DNA of 34,618 nt from a virus. This document shows, one piece after another, positions 1 to 6,476 of the stretch. The position numbers and the translations under genes are program-made. Each line of letters begins with the position of its first letter. The first letter of the stretch is position 1. The notes below the pieces were generated by a model. It saw nothing but the letters and a program-made list of their open reading frames with translations, ran no database searches and had not been told where the DNA came from. The stretch covers positions 1 through 34,618 of IMG/VR virus record IMGVR_UViG_3300027721_000042; one strand, 5' to 3'.

Positions 1-195
1 TTTAAATAATAATCTAGCTCTTTTATCGGATGAATTTAATAATGATGAAAGTATATCAATCATTTTTTTTCTTTGATCTTCTGAGGCAAATGATTCGTCT
101 CTAAGTACTCTTATAAGACCATTAATCTTTTTGTCATACCATTCTGGAGTACTATTTAGATCATCTTCTATAAAATGTCTTTTGTATCTTTTCAT
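1..195 (-). CDS. Tagged small protein, 3' end outside window
   Basis: The frame starts with ATG at 195 and stays open for 65 codons to the window edge, so the C terminus is missing. The protein begins MKRYKRHFIEDD, which matches the shared N-terminal tag of this phage and resembles the T4 capsid-targeting peptide in layout (Lys2, Tyr4, a Phe/Ile pair, then Glu). The rest is charged and probably helical, with no domain I recognise. It is the last of six tagged genes in a row in the direction of transcription, 7 bases after the stop of the gene before it. The likely role, inferred only from the tag, is a protein carried inside the head. Confidence 0.7.
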   Translation of the reverse strand, partial: MKRYKRHFIEDDLNSTPEWYDKKINGLIRVLRDESFASEDQRKKMIDILSSLLNSSDKRARLLFK

Positions 196-202
196 AAAAT
201 AC

Positions 203-433
203 CTATTTAAAATCTTCTATTTTAAGACTTGATGTAAAATCATTAATCTGTTTAAGAAATTCATCTCCATGTTTATTATCTGCAAATATAAGACCTTTAA
301 TAAGAGCCATAAATTTACCTTGTTCTTCTTCTGTATCAATAGATTTCATATCTATTAAATCTTTTATAGCTTTTAAAGATTTATCCTCTTCCGCATCTTC
401 TTTTATTTTATAGACTGGTTTGTATCTTTTCAT
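203..433 (-). CDS. Tagged small protein (76 aa)
   Basis: A 76-residue protein starting MKRYKPVYKIKEDAEEDK. The first five residues are the shared tag, followed by an aromatic residue and an acidic run. The body is a charged, leucine/isoleucine-rich helical sequence with no recognisable domain and no cysteines or membrane segment. It sits in the tandem run of tagged genes, with 22 bases to the gene upstream, and an AGGTG-type ribosome site precedes the ATG. Length and composition resemble internal head or scaffold-core proteins of T4-like phages, which are also short, charged and helical. The function is inferred from the tag alone. Confidence 0.75.
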   Translation of the reverse strand: MKRYKPVYKIKEDAEEDKSLKAIKDLIDMKSIDTEEEQGKFMALIKGLIFADNKHGDEFLKQINDFTSSLKIEDFK

Positions 434-455
434 AATTATTCACCTTTATTATATA

Positions 456-734
456 TTATAGTTGTGCATTTTTTCTAAAATTAACTGGATCAATATGTAT
501 ATCTAATTTATGCGGCATTTCTAATACTTTAGCTAGTATTTCTTTAGGATCATTTGAATCCGTATGAAGACAGTTTACTTCCATATAATTAAGTACTTTA
601 GCCATACCTTTAAAATCATTATGAAAATAAGTGTTACCACAACTTGTACATATATAAAATAGTCTTTTGGTTGTATCATAACAAAGAGTTACCTCTATAT
701 TAGATTCTATAAATTGTCTTTTATATCTTTTCAT
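456..734 (-). CDS. Tagged small protein with cysteine pair (92 aa)
   Basis: A 92-residue protein starting MKRYKRQFIESN, one of the clearest tag copies (Lys2, Tyr4, Phe8, Ile9, Glu10). After the tag comes a compact part with CTSCGNTYFHND, a CxxC pair near residues 32-35, and another Cys and His near residues 55-57, so a small metal-binding fold is possible. No family is recognised. It lies between two other tagged genes, 6 bases after the stop of the one upstream, consistent with co-transcription. The tag suggests head packaging. The cysteine pair makes it more than a simple scaffold helix. Confidence 0.75.
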   Translation of the reverse strand: MKRYKRQFIESNIEVTLCYDTTKRLFYICTSCGNTYFHNDFKGMAKVLNYMEVNCLHTDSNDPKEILAKVLEMPHKLDIHIDPVNFRKNAQL

Positions 735-740
735 AATTAT

Positions 741-1172
741 TTAAGCCTCTTTTTTTAATTCGTCCTTAAATAATTGTTGATCATAATACGTTTTATTTTC
801 AGCATAATGATCAGATGATATTTTTGTTTCATATATTTCTTGAATAGCTTTTATGACTTTATTATCTTCATATTTTTTATCAAGTTCTACATGTTCTTTT
901 TCTATTTGTAATCCTATTTTAAGTTGATCTTCGGTTATTTTAGAGGTATTCCCTTTAGATTTTCCTCCTGTGATTATAACCGTAAGAAAGGCATAAGCAT
1001 ATTGTTCTACAAGATCCGGCTCATAACCATTATCTTCTGCGAACTTATGCAAAATTTCATCTTTTGGAAAGGGGTTTTCTTTAATAAAATTAATTAAATT
1101 TTCTGTTAATTTAATATCTGTTAAATTATTAGTAGAATTTTCTTCTTCAAAATATCTTTTATATCGCTTCAT
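741..1172 (-). CDS. Tagged small protein (143 aa)
   Basis: A 143-residue protein starting MKRYKRYFEEEN, a clean tag with an aromatic pair and three glutamates. Here the tag is spelled AAG CGA TAT AAA, unlike the AAA AGA TAC AAA of its neighbours, so the peptide rather than the DNA is conserved. The rest is acidic and helical with no known domain. Its ATG lies inside the last codons of the homing endonuclease gene upstream (14-base overlap), and the ribosome site AAGGT is encoded by the endonuclease C terminus. It is probably packaged in the head, inferred from the tag. Confidence 0.75.
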   Translation of the reverse strand: MKRYKRYFEEENSTNNLTDIKLTENLINFIKENPFPKDEILHKFAEDNGYEPDLVEQYAYAFLTVIITGGKSKGNTSKITEDQLKIGLQIEKEHVELDKKYEDNKVIKAIQEIYETKISSDHYAENKTYYDQQLFKDELKKEA

Positions 1173-1902
1173 TTTTAAATACCTTCATTCTAGTATATAT
1201 TACTTTATAGCTACAATTTAATTCTTTCATAATATCTTTTATCGATAATCCATTATTTATAAAGTCTAATATTTTATCTATAGTTATATCATCTCTCCTA
1301 TTATGATGATTTTTACTTTTATTAAGCTTCCATTCATCTGAATGAGTTTTTCCATAAAAAGGATTATTAACTCCACTCTTATTTTTCATATTAGCTTTAC
1401 GTTCTTCTGAAAATGGTCCATGACATAATTTTTGTTTTTGTTCTTCTGAATATTCCATTCCTTTATTCCAAGGTATTCTACCTTTTTCTGAATCACTAAT
1501 TTTTTGTTTTGTTTCTTCAGATAATGGTGATCTTTTTTTACCTTTATGTATTTGACTAATTTTTTGCTTAGTTTCTATTGTATGAGGTCTGCCTATTCTT
1601 GTAGCTCCCCCATTACCCCCCTCAGTCATATTATACCCATATAAAGCATCATTTGATTTATACAGCCAAACCCATTCTTTTTCTTTTTCATTTAGCTCTT
1701 TTTTAGAAGAAGCTTCATCAATAATTTCCCAAATAAAATTTTCTTCTTTATATAAACGAATAGCATTATAAAAATATGTTATATTGTTACGGGATACATT
1801 TTTATAATGTTCAGAAATTCTTGCATCTATTGATTTTATAGTTTGTCCTATATAACATTTATTATTAATAATATTTGTTGCTTTATAAATAATACCGAAC
1901 AT
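1159..1902 (-). CDS. GIY-YIG homing endonuclease with NUMOD repeats
   Basis: A 247-residue free-standing homing endonuclease of the T4 Seg type. The GIY-YIG nuclease is at the N terminus (GIIY at residues 3-6, CYIG at 16-19, and ELNEKEKEW supplying the likely catalytic Glu). NUMOD3-like DNA-binding repeats follow (TIETKQKIS, LSEETKQKIS, FSEERKANM), then a C-terminal helix-turn-helix with GLSIKDIMKELNCSYKVI. Such enzymes cut a site in related phages lacking the gene and spread by repair. It sits between two tagged genes. Its 3' end overlaps the start of the downstream gene by 14 bases, and a 31-codon tagged gene lies just upstream. The catalytic motifs look intact. Confidence 0.93.
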   Translation of the reverse strand: MFGIIYKATNIINNKCYIGQTIKSIDARISEHYKNVSRNNITYFYNAIRLYKEENFIWEIIDEASSKKELNEKEKEWVWLYKSNDALYGYNMTEGGNGGATRIGRPHTIETKQKISQIHKGKKRSPLSEETKQKISDSEKGRIPWNKGMEYSEEQKQKLCHGPFSEERKANMKNKSGVNNPFYGKTHSDEWKLNKSKNHHNRRDDITIDKILDFINNGLSIKDIMKELNCSYKVIYTRMKVFKNEAI

Positions 1903-1905
1903 ATG

Positions 1906-2001
1906 TTAACCTAATTGTACAAATTTATCTACAAGATCAACATCAGTTAAATCTGATAAAGAATCCGCTTCTTTAAATTTATATGGTTTATATCTTTTCA
2001 T
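1906..2001 (-). CDS. 31-residue tagged peptide gene
   Basis: A short frame from ATG 2001 to TAA 1906 encodes MKRYKPYKFKEADSLSDL and a further acidic stretch, 31 residues in all. The tag is nearly identical to that of the 127-residue tagged protein at 32642-33025 (MKRYKPYKFEEK). An upstream AGGTGATATG context gives a plausible ribosome site. It ends 3 bases before the homing endonuclease start. It may be a real minimal tagged peptide, or the 5' remnant of a longer tagged gene cut off when the endonuclease gene arrived. The tag makes chance unlikely, but I cannot tell these two apart. Confidence 0.6.
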   Translation of the reverse strand: MKRYKPYKFKEADSLSDLTDVDLVDKFVQLG

Positions 2002-2010
2002 ATCACCTCG

Positions 2011-2292
2011 TTATATTCTATAATGAGAACCAGCTATGCCTTTATAATCAAAATTTTTTGAAATTAATGAATCTATGGTTACAAAATCTGTAAGAAGACA
2101 TTTTAATTTTCTGAGTATCTTTTTTTTATCTTCACATTGTTCTTTTTCTAATTCTTTATACATATTTATTATATTATAAAAAGATTCAAATGATGTTGCA
2201 GCAATATTAGAACAAGATTCTTTTAATTCAATGGTTTCAATTAAATTATCTATATTAAGAGATTCTTCAAATTTGCGTTCATATTTTTTCAA
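2011..2292 (-). CDS. Tagged small protein (93 aa), TTG start
   Basis: A 93-residue protein read from a TTG start at 2292, with an AGGT ribosome site a few bases before it. It begins MKKYERKFEESL, a diverged tag that keeps Lys2, Tyr4, Phe8 and two glutamates. The remainder is helical and rich in Glu/Lys, with several cysteines and no known domain. A late-promoter-like motif lies 15 bases upstream, so this is probably the first gene of the last transcription unit in the window, which then runs through the other tagged genes toward position 1. The function is inferred from the tag. Confidence 0.7.
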   Translation of the reverse strand: MKKYERKFEESLNIDNLIETIELKESCSNIAATSFESFYNIINMYKELEKEQCEDKKKILRKLKCLLTDFVTIDSLISKNFDYKGIAGSHYRI

Positions 2293-2307
2293 TCTTTTTA
2301 CCTATTA

Positions 2308-2318
2308 TTTATTAGTAA
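2308..2318 (-). promoter_or_regulatory. Late-promoter-like motif
   Basis: On the minus strand this reads TTACTAATAAA, one of seven copies of WTACTAATAWW in the window. It is intergenic, 15 bases before the TTG start of the tagged gene ending at 2011. Its role as a promoter is inferred from recurrence and placement. Confidence 0.45.
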
Positions 2319-2338
2319 TATAAAAATTTAAAATATAT

Positions 2339-3100
2339 TTAATTATTGAGGGTATATTTTTTTCCGATTAGTTTAGAGACTTCATTTTCAAAATCTTCTT
2401 GCATAATTTTGACTTTGGTTTCTTTTTCTATTGATATTGTTCTAGCAGTATCAAAACAATCATGTAATGCAGATCTAATAAGAGGATTTATTGCTTCCAT
2501 TCTACTAAAGTTTTTTATATATAACCTTTGTATATATCGTTTTCTAAATAATTCGTTAATATTACCTTCTATAATAGATATATTTCTATTAACTAATTCT
2601 TTATATTCAGAATTAGTATATTTAGAAAAATGGTTTTCTTTACACATTCTTCTAAAAATAGTTAAACTTTGTGATTCTACTATTTCCATAAAATTTTCAA
2701 AATTATTAAAATAAGTTCCAAAATGAACATCATCTAAGTCTGCATCTTTTAATAATCCTACAATTACATTTGATGTACTTATTTTTATTGCCTGTACATG
2801 TTTAAAATAGTATTCCATTTGATCCCGTAAAATATCTGATTTCATATCATACATTGCTTTAAGTACTTTCCCTTGTTCAAAGAATAATGCCATAAATCTA
2901 AATATAAAATCATCTTCATTTTTAATGGTAGGGGTATTACCAACATTTACAACAACAGAATTTTCTTTTTGTTTTTCTACTTTTTTAGTTATTAAGTCTT
3001 TTAAAGCAGTATATATATTTTGTATAATTTTAAAAAAGGAATATGCTACTGCAATACCATAAGCAGCATACTCCCCTATTTGTTTTGCATCATAACTCAT
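2339..3100 (-). CDS. Unknown phage protein, possibly membrane-linked (253 aa)
   Basis: A 253-residue protein of unknown family. The N terminus (residues about 8-30, QIGEYAAYGIAVAYSFFKII) is a hydrophobic or amphipathic segment that could anchor it in a membrane. The rest is a long charged helical region with many Phe, Lys and Glu residues. It is third in a run of three genes with hydrophobic segments (3976 down to 2339), and its start overlaps the gene upstream by 11 bases, which points to coupled translation. Placement after the tail-fibre module suggests a late role such as lysis, membrane attachment or a tail component. Sequence alone does not decide between these. Confidence 0.7.
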   Translation of the reverse strand: MSYDAKQIGEYAAYGIAVAYSFFKIIQNIYTALKDLITKKVEKQKENSVVVNVGNTPTIKNEDDFIFRFMALFFEQGKVLKAMYDMKSDILRDQMEYYFKHVQAIKISTSNVIVGLLKDADLDDVHFGTYFNNFENFMEIVESQSLTIFRRMCKENHFSKYTNSEYKELVNRNISIIEGNINELFRKRYIQRLYIKNFSRMEAINPLIRSALHDCFDTARTISIEKETKVKIMQEDFENEVSKLIGKKYTLNN

Positions 3101-3497
3101 TGATCGTACCTCGTATTGAATTTATTATATTTTTAGCTTGATTTATCTTAGATAATATTTTTATTTTATCATATCTTGCTTCTTTCCAAATTAAAAAACA
3201 AGCACTAAGAAAATATAAACTTTTACCGTGTTCTGCAATATTATATAACGTCAAACTAAGTTCTTCTGCTCCAAATAATATATTGTTTTTTATCCAACTA
3301 TAAAGAGCAGCGAGGAATAGAGATTCAATAATAAGTACACCATCTAAAAATCTTATTGTTTTCTTTGAAATTATTTGAGCACCATATTGTTTAAAAAATA
3401 AATAATTAGAAAATCTTAAATATATAACAAAAAAAATATTTAGGCTAATACAGCCTAAATTAACATAATCTAATATTCTCTCTAATGAAAAAATCAT
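3090..3497 (-). CDS. Small membrane protein (135 aa)
   Basis: A 135-residue protein with three or four hydrophobic segments: residues about 11-28 (NLGCISLNIFFVIYLRF), 48-66 (RFLDGVLIIESLFLAALYSW) and 90-104 (LYFLSACFLIWKEA). The tail is basic and probably cytoplasmic. It is the middle gene of three membrane-type genes. Size and layout would fit a holin-like or accessory membrane protein, but I recognise no family. Its 3' end overlaps the next gene by 11 bases. Confidence 0.7.
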   Translation of the reverse strand: MIFSLERILDYVNLGCISLNIFFVIYLRFSNYLFFKQYGAQIISKKTIRFLDGVLIIESLFLAALYSWIKNNILFGAEELSLTLYNIAEHGKSLYFLSACFLIWKEARYDKIKILSKINQAKNIINSIRGTINEL

Positions 3498-3502
3498 TAT
3501 TC

Positions 3503-3976
3503 TTATACCTGATTATTAGAGTCTTTTTTAGAATCATCATTAAATTCTTTAATATAATTTTTCTTATTGTTATTATATAATAGAATTAAAGATGATATAA
3601 ATCCTAAAACAACACCAAGATCAGCAGTACTAATCATTTCTGGTGTAAAGGTATTAGTTTTAATAGCTACTGAAGCTGCATGTATTTTTGTATATAGCAT
3701 AGAAGCAGCGAGAAAACAAAATAAAGTAACCATAAAATATAATGGTTGAAATTTACCGCCTCCATAGCAAAAAGAAAAAGGGAACCATGATTGCCATTTA
3801 GGTTCTTTTTTAGTTTTAACGGGTTGTAATTCTTCTTTTATTTTCTTAATTTGTTTTACAGGAGCACTTACTTTATCTACGGTTTTTTTAGTCATATTTA
3901 AAATATCCTTTATATTTATTTTTGAAGCTATTGATATTGTTTGTGATTTAGTAAATTGCCACAATAAATTAAACAT
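3503..3976 (-). CDS. Membrane protein, two hydrophobic segments (157 aa)
   Basis: I place the start at ATG 3976 (MFNLLWQFTK) because AGAGG lies just before it. The ATG 15 bases further up would make that ribosome site part of the protein. The N-terminal 70 residues are basic and helical (repeated Lys, PVKQIKKIKEEL). Two hydrophobic segments follow near residues 80-100 (LYFMVTLFCFLAASMLY) and 120-135 (LGVVLGFISSLILLY), and the tail is charged. Two closely spaced membrane spans with a charged tail are typical of small phage membrane proteins including holins. That reading is a guess from topology and context. Confidence 0.7.
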   Translation of the reverse strand: MFNLLWQFTKSQTISIASKINIKDILNMTKKTVDKVSAPVKQIKKIKEELQPVKTKKEPKWQSWFPFSFCYGGGKFQPLYFMVTLFCFLAASMLYTKIHAASVAIKTNTFTPEMISTADLGVVLGFISSLILLYNNNKKNYIKEFNDDSKKDSNNQV

Positions 3977-3977
3977 A

Positions 3978-4445
3978 TTATTCCTCTTCATTTATCATAA
4001 ACGATATACTTATAAATTCATTGGCAGTAACATTTTCAGGTATATCGGAATTATTTAATTTTATAAAATCAATATTTATATCTTCTTCCATAAATATTTC
4101 AAATTCTTTTATTTGTTTTTCTCTCTCTTGTACTAATTCCTTTGATTCACTTATAAGAAGATCATATTCAGATGTAAATTTATTCATATCATTCATAATA
4201 TAATTATTATCTATAATAATAGGTTCTCCTGCATCATCTCTTTTAGCATTAGATATTTGTAGTTCATTCAATTTCTGTTGAAACAATACAAACTCTTCAG
4301 AAGGTTTAATTATATCCTTAATAGCTTCTATTTCATTATCTAGTAATTTCATATTTTTACTATAAGCATATCTAAATTTTAATCCCGGTTGTGTACCAAG
4401 TTTAGTTAAATCTGTTTTAAATACATTGATATCTTTTCTCTTCAT
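3978..4445 (-). CDS. Phage structural-module protein (155 aa)
   Basis: A 155-residue, strongly helical, acidic protein starting MKRKDINVFKTDL. The pattern (KFRYAYSKNMKLLDNEIEAI, then IIKPSEEF, then GEPIIIDNNYIM, and a glutamate-rich coiled coil) resembles a small protein found beside tail genes in many tailed phages, sometimes grouped near DUF1617. I am not certain of the family. The N terminus lacks the Tyr4 tag, so I do not count it as tagged. A late-promoter-like motif lies 30 bases upstream, and the gene heads the unit that contains the three membrane proteins. One base separates it from the next start. Confidence 0.7.
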   Translation of the reverse strand: MKRKDINVFKTDLTKLGTQPGLKFRYAYSKNMKLLDNEIEAIKDIIKPSEEFVLFQQKLNELQISNAKRDDAGEPIIIDNNYIMNDMNKFTSEYDLLISESKELVQEREKQIKEFEIFMEEDINIDFIKLNNSDIPENVTANEFISISFMINEEE

Positions 4446-4475
4446 ATGTTGAAAACTCCTTTTTAGTTTTTAATA

Positions 4476-4486
4476 ATTATTAGTAA
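4476..4486 (-). promoter_or_regulatory. Late-promoter-like motif
   Basis: The minus strand reads TTACTAATAAT followed by TATTAAAA, 30 bases before the ATG at 4445. It is one of seven copies of WTACTAATAWW and lies in the short gap after the tail-fibre module. Confidence 0.5.
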
Positions 4487-4490
4487 ATTT

Positions 4491-4787
4491 TTATTCTATT
4501 GGTTGATTTGCTCTTTCTAAAGTATCTTCATCTGCTACATCATCCGTAATTTTAAGGATATCTGTCATCAAACTTCCAAATTTAGGTTGAGTGGAAAGAT
4601 ACGCATGATGTCTTGTTATTCTTCTTGAGATATCCATATTCTGTACTTGACCTACTTCATTCTTCCATACATTATGTCTTTCCCATTCCATTGTAATTTG
4701 TCCATTGACATCTATATACAAACAAATTTTTGTACATCGTTCTTCTCCTGTTAATTGTAATGTCTTATTTCCTAGTGGTTTTGCCAT
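4491..4787 (-). CDS. Unknown tail-module protein (98 aa)
   Basis: A 98-residue protein of unknown family. It starts MAKPLGNKTLQLTGEE and shows a beta-rich first half (KICLYIDVNGQITMEWERH) and a helical, acidic second half. It has no signal peptide, membrane segment or catalytic motif. It is the last gene of the fibre module before a late-promoter-like motif, 12 bases after the stop of the gene before it. A minor structural or fibre-associated role is likely from position only. Confidence 0.65.
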   Translation of the reverse strand: MAKPLGNKTLQLTGEERCTKICLYIDVNGQITMEWERHNVWKNEVGQVQNMDISRRITRHHAYLSTQPKFGSLMTDILKITDDVADEDTLERANQPIE

Positions 4788-4799
4788 ATAAATACCCTC

Positions 4800-5012
4800 T
4801 TAATAGATTTTAATTTGTTTTACTATATTCCATACATTATCTTTTTTCACAAAGATGTTTTTAACTACTACCCAATTAGTACCTTGTTTAATCCAACATT
4901 TTATAGTAGATACAATATTTTCAAAAATTGATTCTTTTATAAGTTCAAATATAGTATCATTATCAAAATTATTTGAACTCACCTCAATTGGATTGTAATT
5001 TATGTTTCTCAT
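4800..5012 (-). CDS. Small tail-module protein with W-x-x-V repeat (70 aa)
   Basis: A 70-residue protein. The second half holds two imperfect copies of a short beta repeat, GTNWVVVKNIFVK and DNVWNIVKQIKI. Repeats of this kind (Gly/Asn-x-Trp followed by valines, then Val-Lys) are common in small phage tail or fibre-associated proteins. The first half is acidic and helical. Its ATG overlaps the TGA of the 267-residue structural protein upstream (ATGA), so translation is probably coupled. The exact function is unknown. Confidence 0.7.
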   Translation of the reverse strand: MRNINYNPIEVSSNNFDNDTIFELIKESIFENIVSTIKCWIKQGTNWVVVKNIFVKKDNVWNIVKQIKIY

Positions 5013-5812
5013 GCTTTTAATATATCAATTGATCCCATAAGTAATCCTGATGAAGTTGTGGAAGTTAATACTGAAAACATTATACAACTATCAGAAGAAA
5101 TTTCAGGTAAACCTAATCCAGCATAATCAACTATACTCCCTGTATTAGCAAGTATAATAGGAACTTCTGCTATTTGTTTTATTGCTGTTACTCCAAAATT
5201 TCCTGCTGTTCCTGTAGTAGCTGAAAGAGTAACTGTTTGAATAGACTTAATCCCTAAATCTCCAGAAGCAGGTAATATTGGTAACATACAGCTTATAGGT
5301 CTTGTTGCTGCTAGAGCAACTGTAGTTGTTCTTCCAGTTACATCATTATAATTTGTATAATTTATAGTAGCGGTAACTGCCGTAGCTCCTGTAGCTGCAT
5401 ACCATTCTAAATACCATTGAACATTACTACCATTAGCTAAACATCTATTTTGTGATACTGGTGTAGCTATATCTAAATTTACAGTTTGAGCAGTTGCTAT
5501 GTTTCCAACTAATCCACCCCTATGCGCAAGTCTGTCCATTATAAATATGTTACCCGCAACTCCTAAAGATAAAGAAGCTTTACCTATATATAATTTTTCG
5601 GTAGTAATAGAAGGTAATATAAAGCTTCCTAATAAGCCATTTGTACATACTGCTGAAGTAGTTGGTATTGCTCCTTGAGTAGGATTACCTAATGTTCTCC
5701 ATAAAGAAGAAATAACACCTGCTGTTAATGATGCATTTGAAGCTTTAAATATTTTATAATTTACTGATGCTGCCAATGCATTTACTAAAGTATCTCTATT
5801 TGTGATTGCCAT
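5009..5812 (-). CDS. Phage structural protein (267 aa)
   Basis: A 267-residue protein beginning MAITNRDTLVNALAAS, rich in Ala, Thr, Gly and Ser, with the look of a beta-rich virion protein. Patterns such as SLWRTLGNPTQGAIPTT, TINYTNYNDVTGRTT and TLSATTGTAGNFGVTA recur in a group of large-phage structural proteins I recognise in general form but cannot name. It has no catalytic motif or transmembrane segment. It lies in the fibre/baseplate module with a translationally coupled gene downstream. It could be a capsid decoration or fibre-associated protein. Virion proteomics would place it. Confidence 0.75.
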   Translation of the reverse strand: MAITNRDTLVNALAASVNYKIFKASNASLTAGVISSLWRTLGNPTQGAIPTTSAVCTNGLLGSFILPSITTEKLYIGKASLSLGVAGNIFIMDRLAHRGGLVGNIATAQTVNLDIATPVSQNRCLANGSNVQWYLEWYAATGATAVTATINYTNYNDVTGRTTTVALAATRPISCMLPILPASGDLGIKSIQTVTLSATTGTAGNFGVTAIKQIAEVPIILANTGSIVDYAGLGLPEISSDSCIMFSVLTSTTSSGLLMGSIDILKA

Positions 5813-5814
5813 GA

Positions 5815-5967
5815 CTATATCTCCTGTATATATTTAAAATCAAAAGCTGATTCTAACTCTTCTAATAATACAAAAGTATTATTCTCATCTACTTCTTTAA
5901 TGGTATATTCCAAATCAAATTCTATATTGAATGGTTCTTTTATTTTTACTTTTTGTCCTATTTGCAT
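5815..5967 (-). CDS. Small acidic protein (50 aa)
   Basis: A 50-residue frame from ATG 5967 to TAG 5815, encoding MQIGQKVKIKEPFNIEFDLE and an acidic C terminus ending KYIQEI. An AGAGGTAG ribosome site precedes the ATG. Its last codons, CAG GAG ATA TAG, supply the ribosome site for the structural gene starting at 5812, so it fits the operon tightly. The first 30 residues look like a small beta-barrel (VKI-KEP pattern, as in SH3-like folds). The function is unknown. Confidence 0.7.
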   Translation of the reverse strand: MQIGQKVKIKEPFNIEFDLEYTIKEVDENNTFVLLEELESAFDFKYIQEI

Positions 5968-5976
5968 ACTACCTCT

Positions 5977-6222
5977 TTATATTTGAAAATAAATCGTCCC
6001 TTCTTCATACGTATTAGTTGCTGGAGGTTCTGATGTTCCATATACTACTTTACTATTATGTTTAATAATCATTTCAACTATTGTAGCTAATATAGCACTA
6101 TTATCAGGATTTAATAAATCAGTAGTTCTTAAACTATCTTTAACAGTATCTCTATCAATTCTTAAAACACCTTGAGGAGTTACTTTTGTTTTTATATCTA
6201 GTAAATCTGTTTGATTTGACAT
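5977..6222 (-). CDS. Small fibre-associated protein (81 aa)
   Basis: An 81-residue protein. The C-terminal stretch VVYGTSEPPATNTYEEGTIY followed by FQI matches a pattern common in phage tail-fibre or baseplate proteins, GT-x-EP-x...EGTIYFQ, where a short beta motif ends a fibre-linked protein. The first part is hydrophilic and helical. It lies between two other 50-81-residue genes just downstream of the giant fibre. A role in fibre attachment or as a minor tail protein is likely from motif and position. Confidence 0.7.
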   Translation of the reverse strand: MSNQTDLLDIKTKVTPQGVLRIDRDTVKDSLRTTDLLNPDNSAILATIVEMIIKHNSKVVYGTSEPPATNTYEEGTIYFQI

Positions 6223-6230
6223 ATCATCCT

Positions 6231-6476
6231 CTACTCTTCTAAATCAATATCGTCAATAGTTATACTACTGATTGCTTGCTGCTGTTTTATATGCCTCTCT
6301 TGATTACCTACAAAACTTTTTAGATAACCTTTCACCATAATAGTTAAATGGTCTATTATTTGTTCATTAGTATCAAGTATAATCTGATTTTCTTCACCTA
6401 TCTCATACTGTGATAATATGACATTCTTAAATCTTTGTAAATCTTTGTTCTTTATATCTATTTTTAGTTTAGCCAT
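6231..6476 (-). CDS. Small helical tail-module protein (81 aa)
   Basis: An 81-residue protein, MAKLKIDIKNKDLQRF onward, mostly charged helix with an acidic C terminus (TIDDIDLEE). No known domain is visible. Its ATG overlaps the stop codon of the giant fibre gene (TAATG), so it is translated straight after it. T4-type phages often place a small chaperone or adaptor gene directly after a fibre gene. That is only an analogy here. Confidence 0.65.
   Translation of the reverse strand: MAKLKIDIKNKDLQRFKNVILSQYEIGEENQIILDTNEQIIDHLTIMVKGYLKSFVGNQERHIKQQQAISSITIDDIDLEE

Noticed and set aside
1123-1133. ATTATTAGTAG on the plus strand as another late-promoter motif.
   Set aside because: It lies inside a coding region, differs at the last base and has no suitable gene start downstream.
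3977-3991. Start giving MKRNN for the membrane protein at 3503-3976.
   Set aside because: These codons are the ribosome site GAAGAGG of ATG 3976 and lie over the end of the gene upstream.
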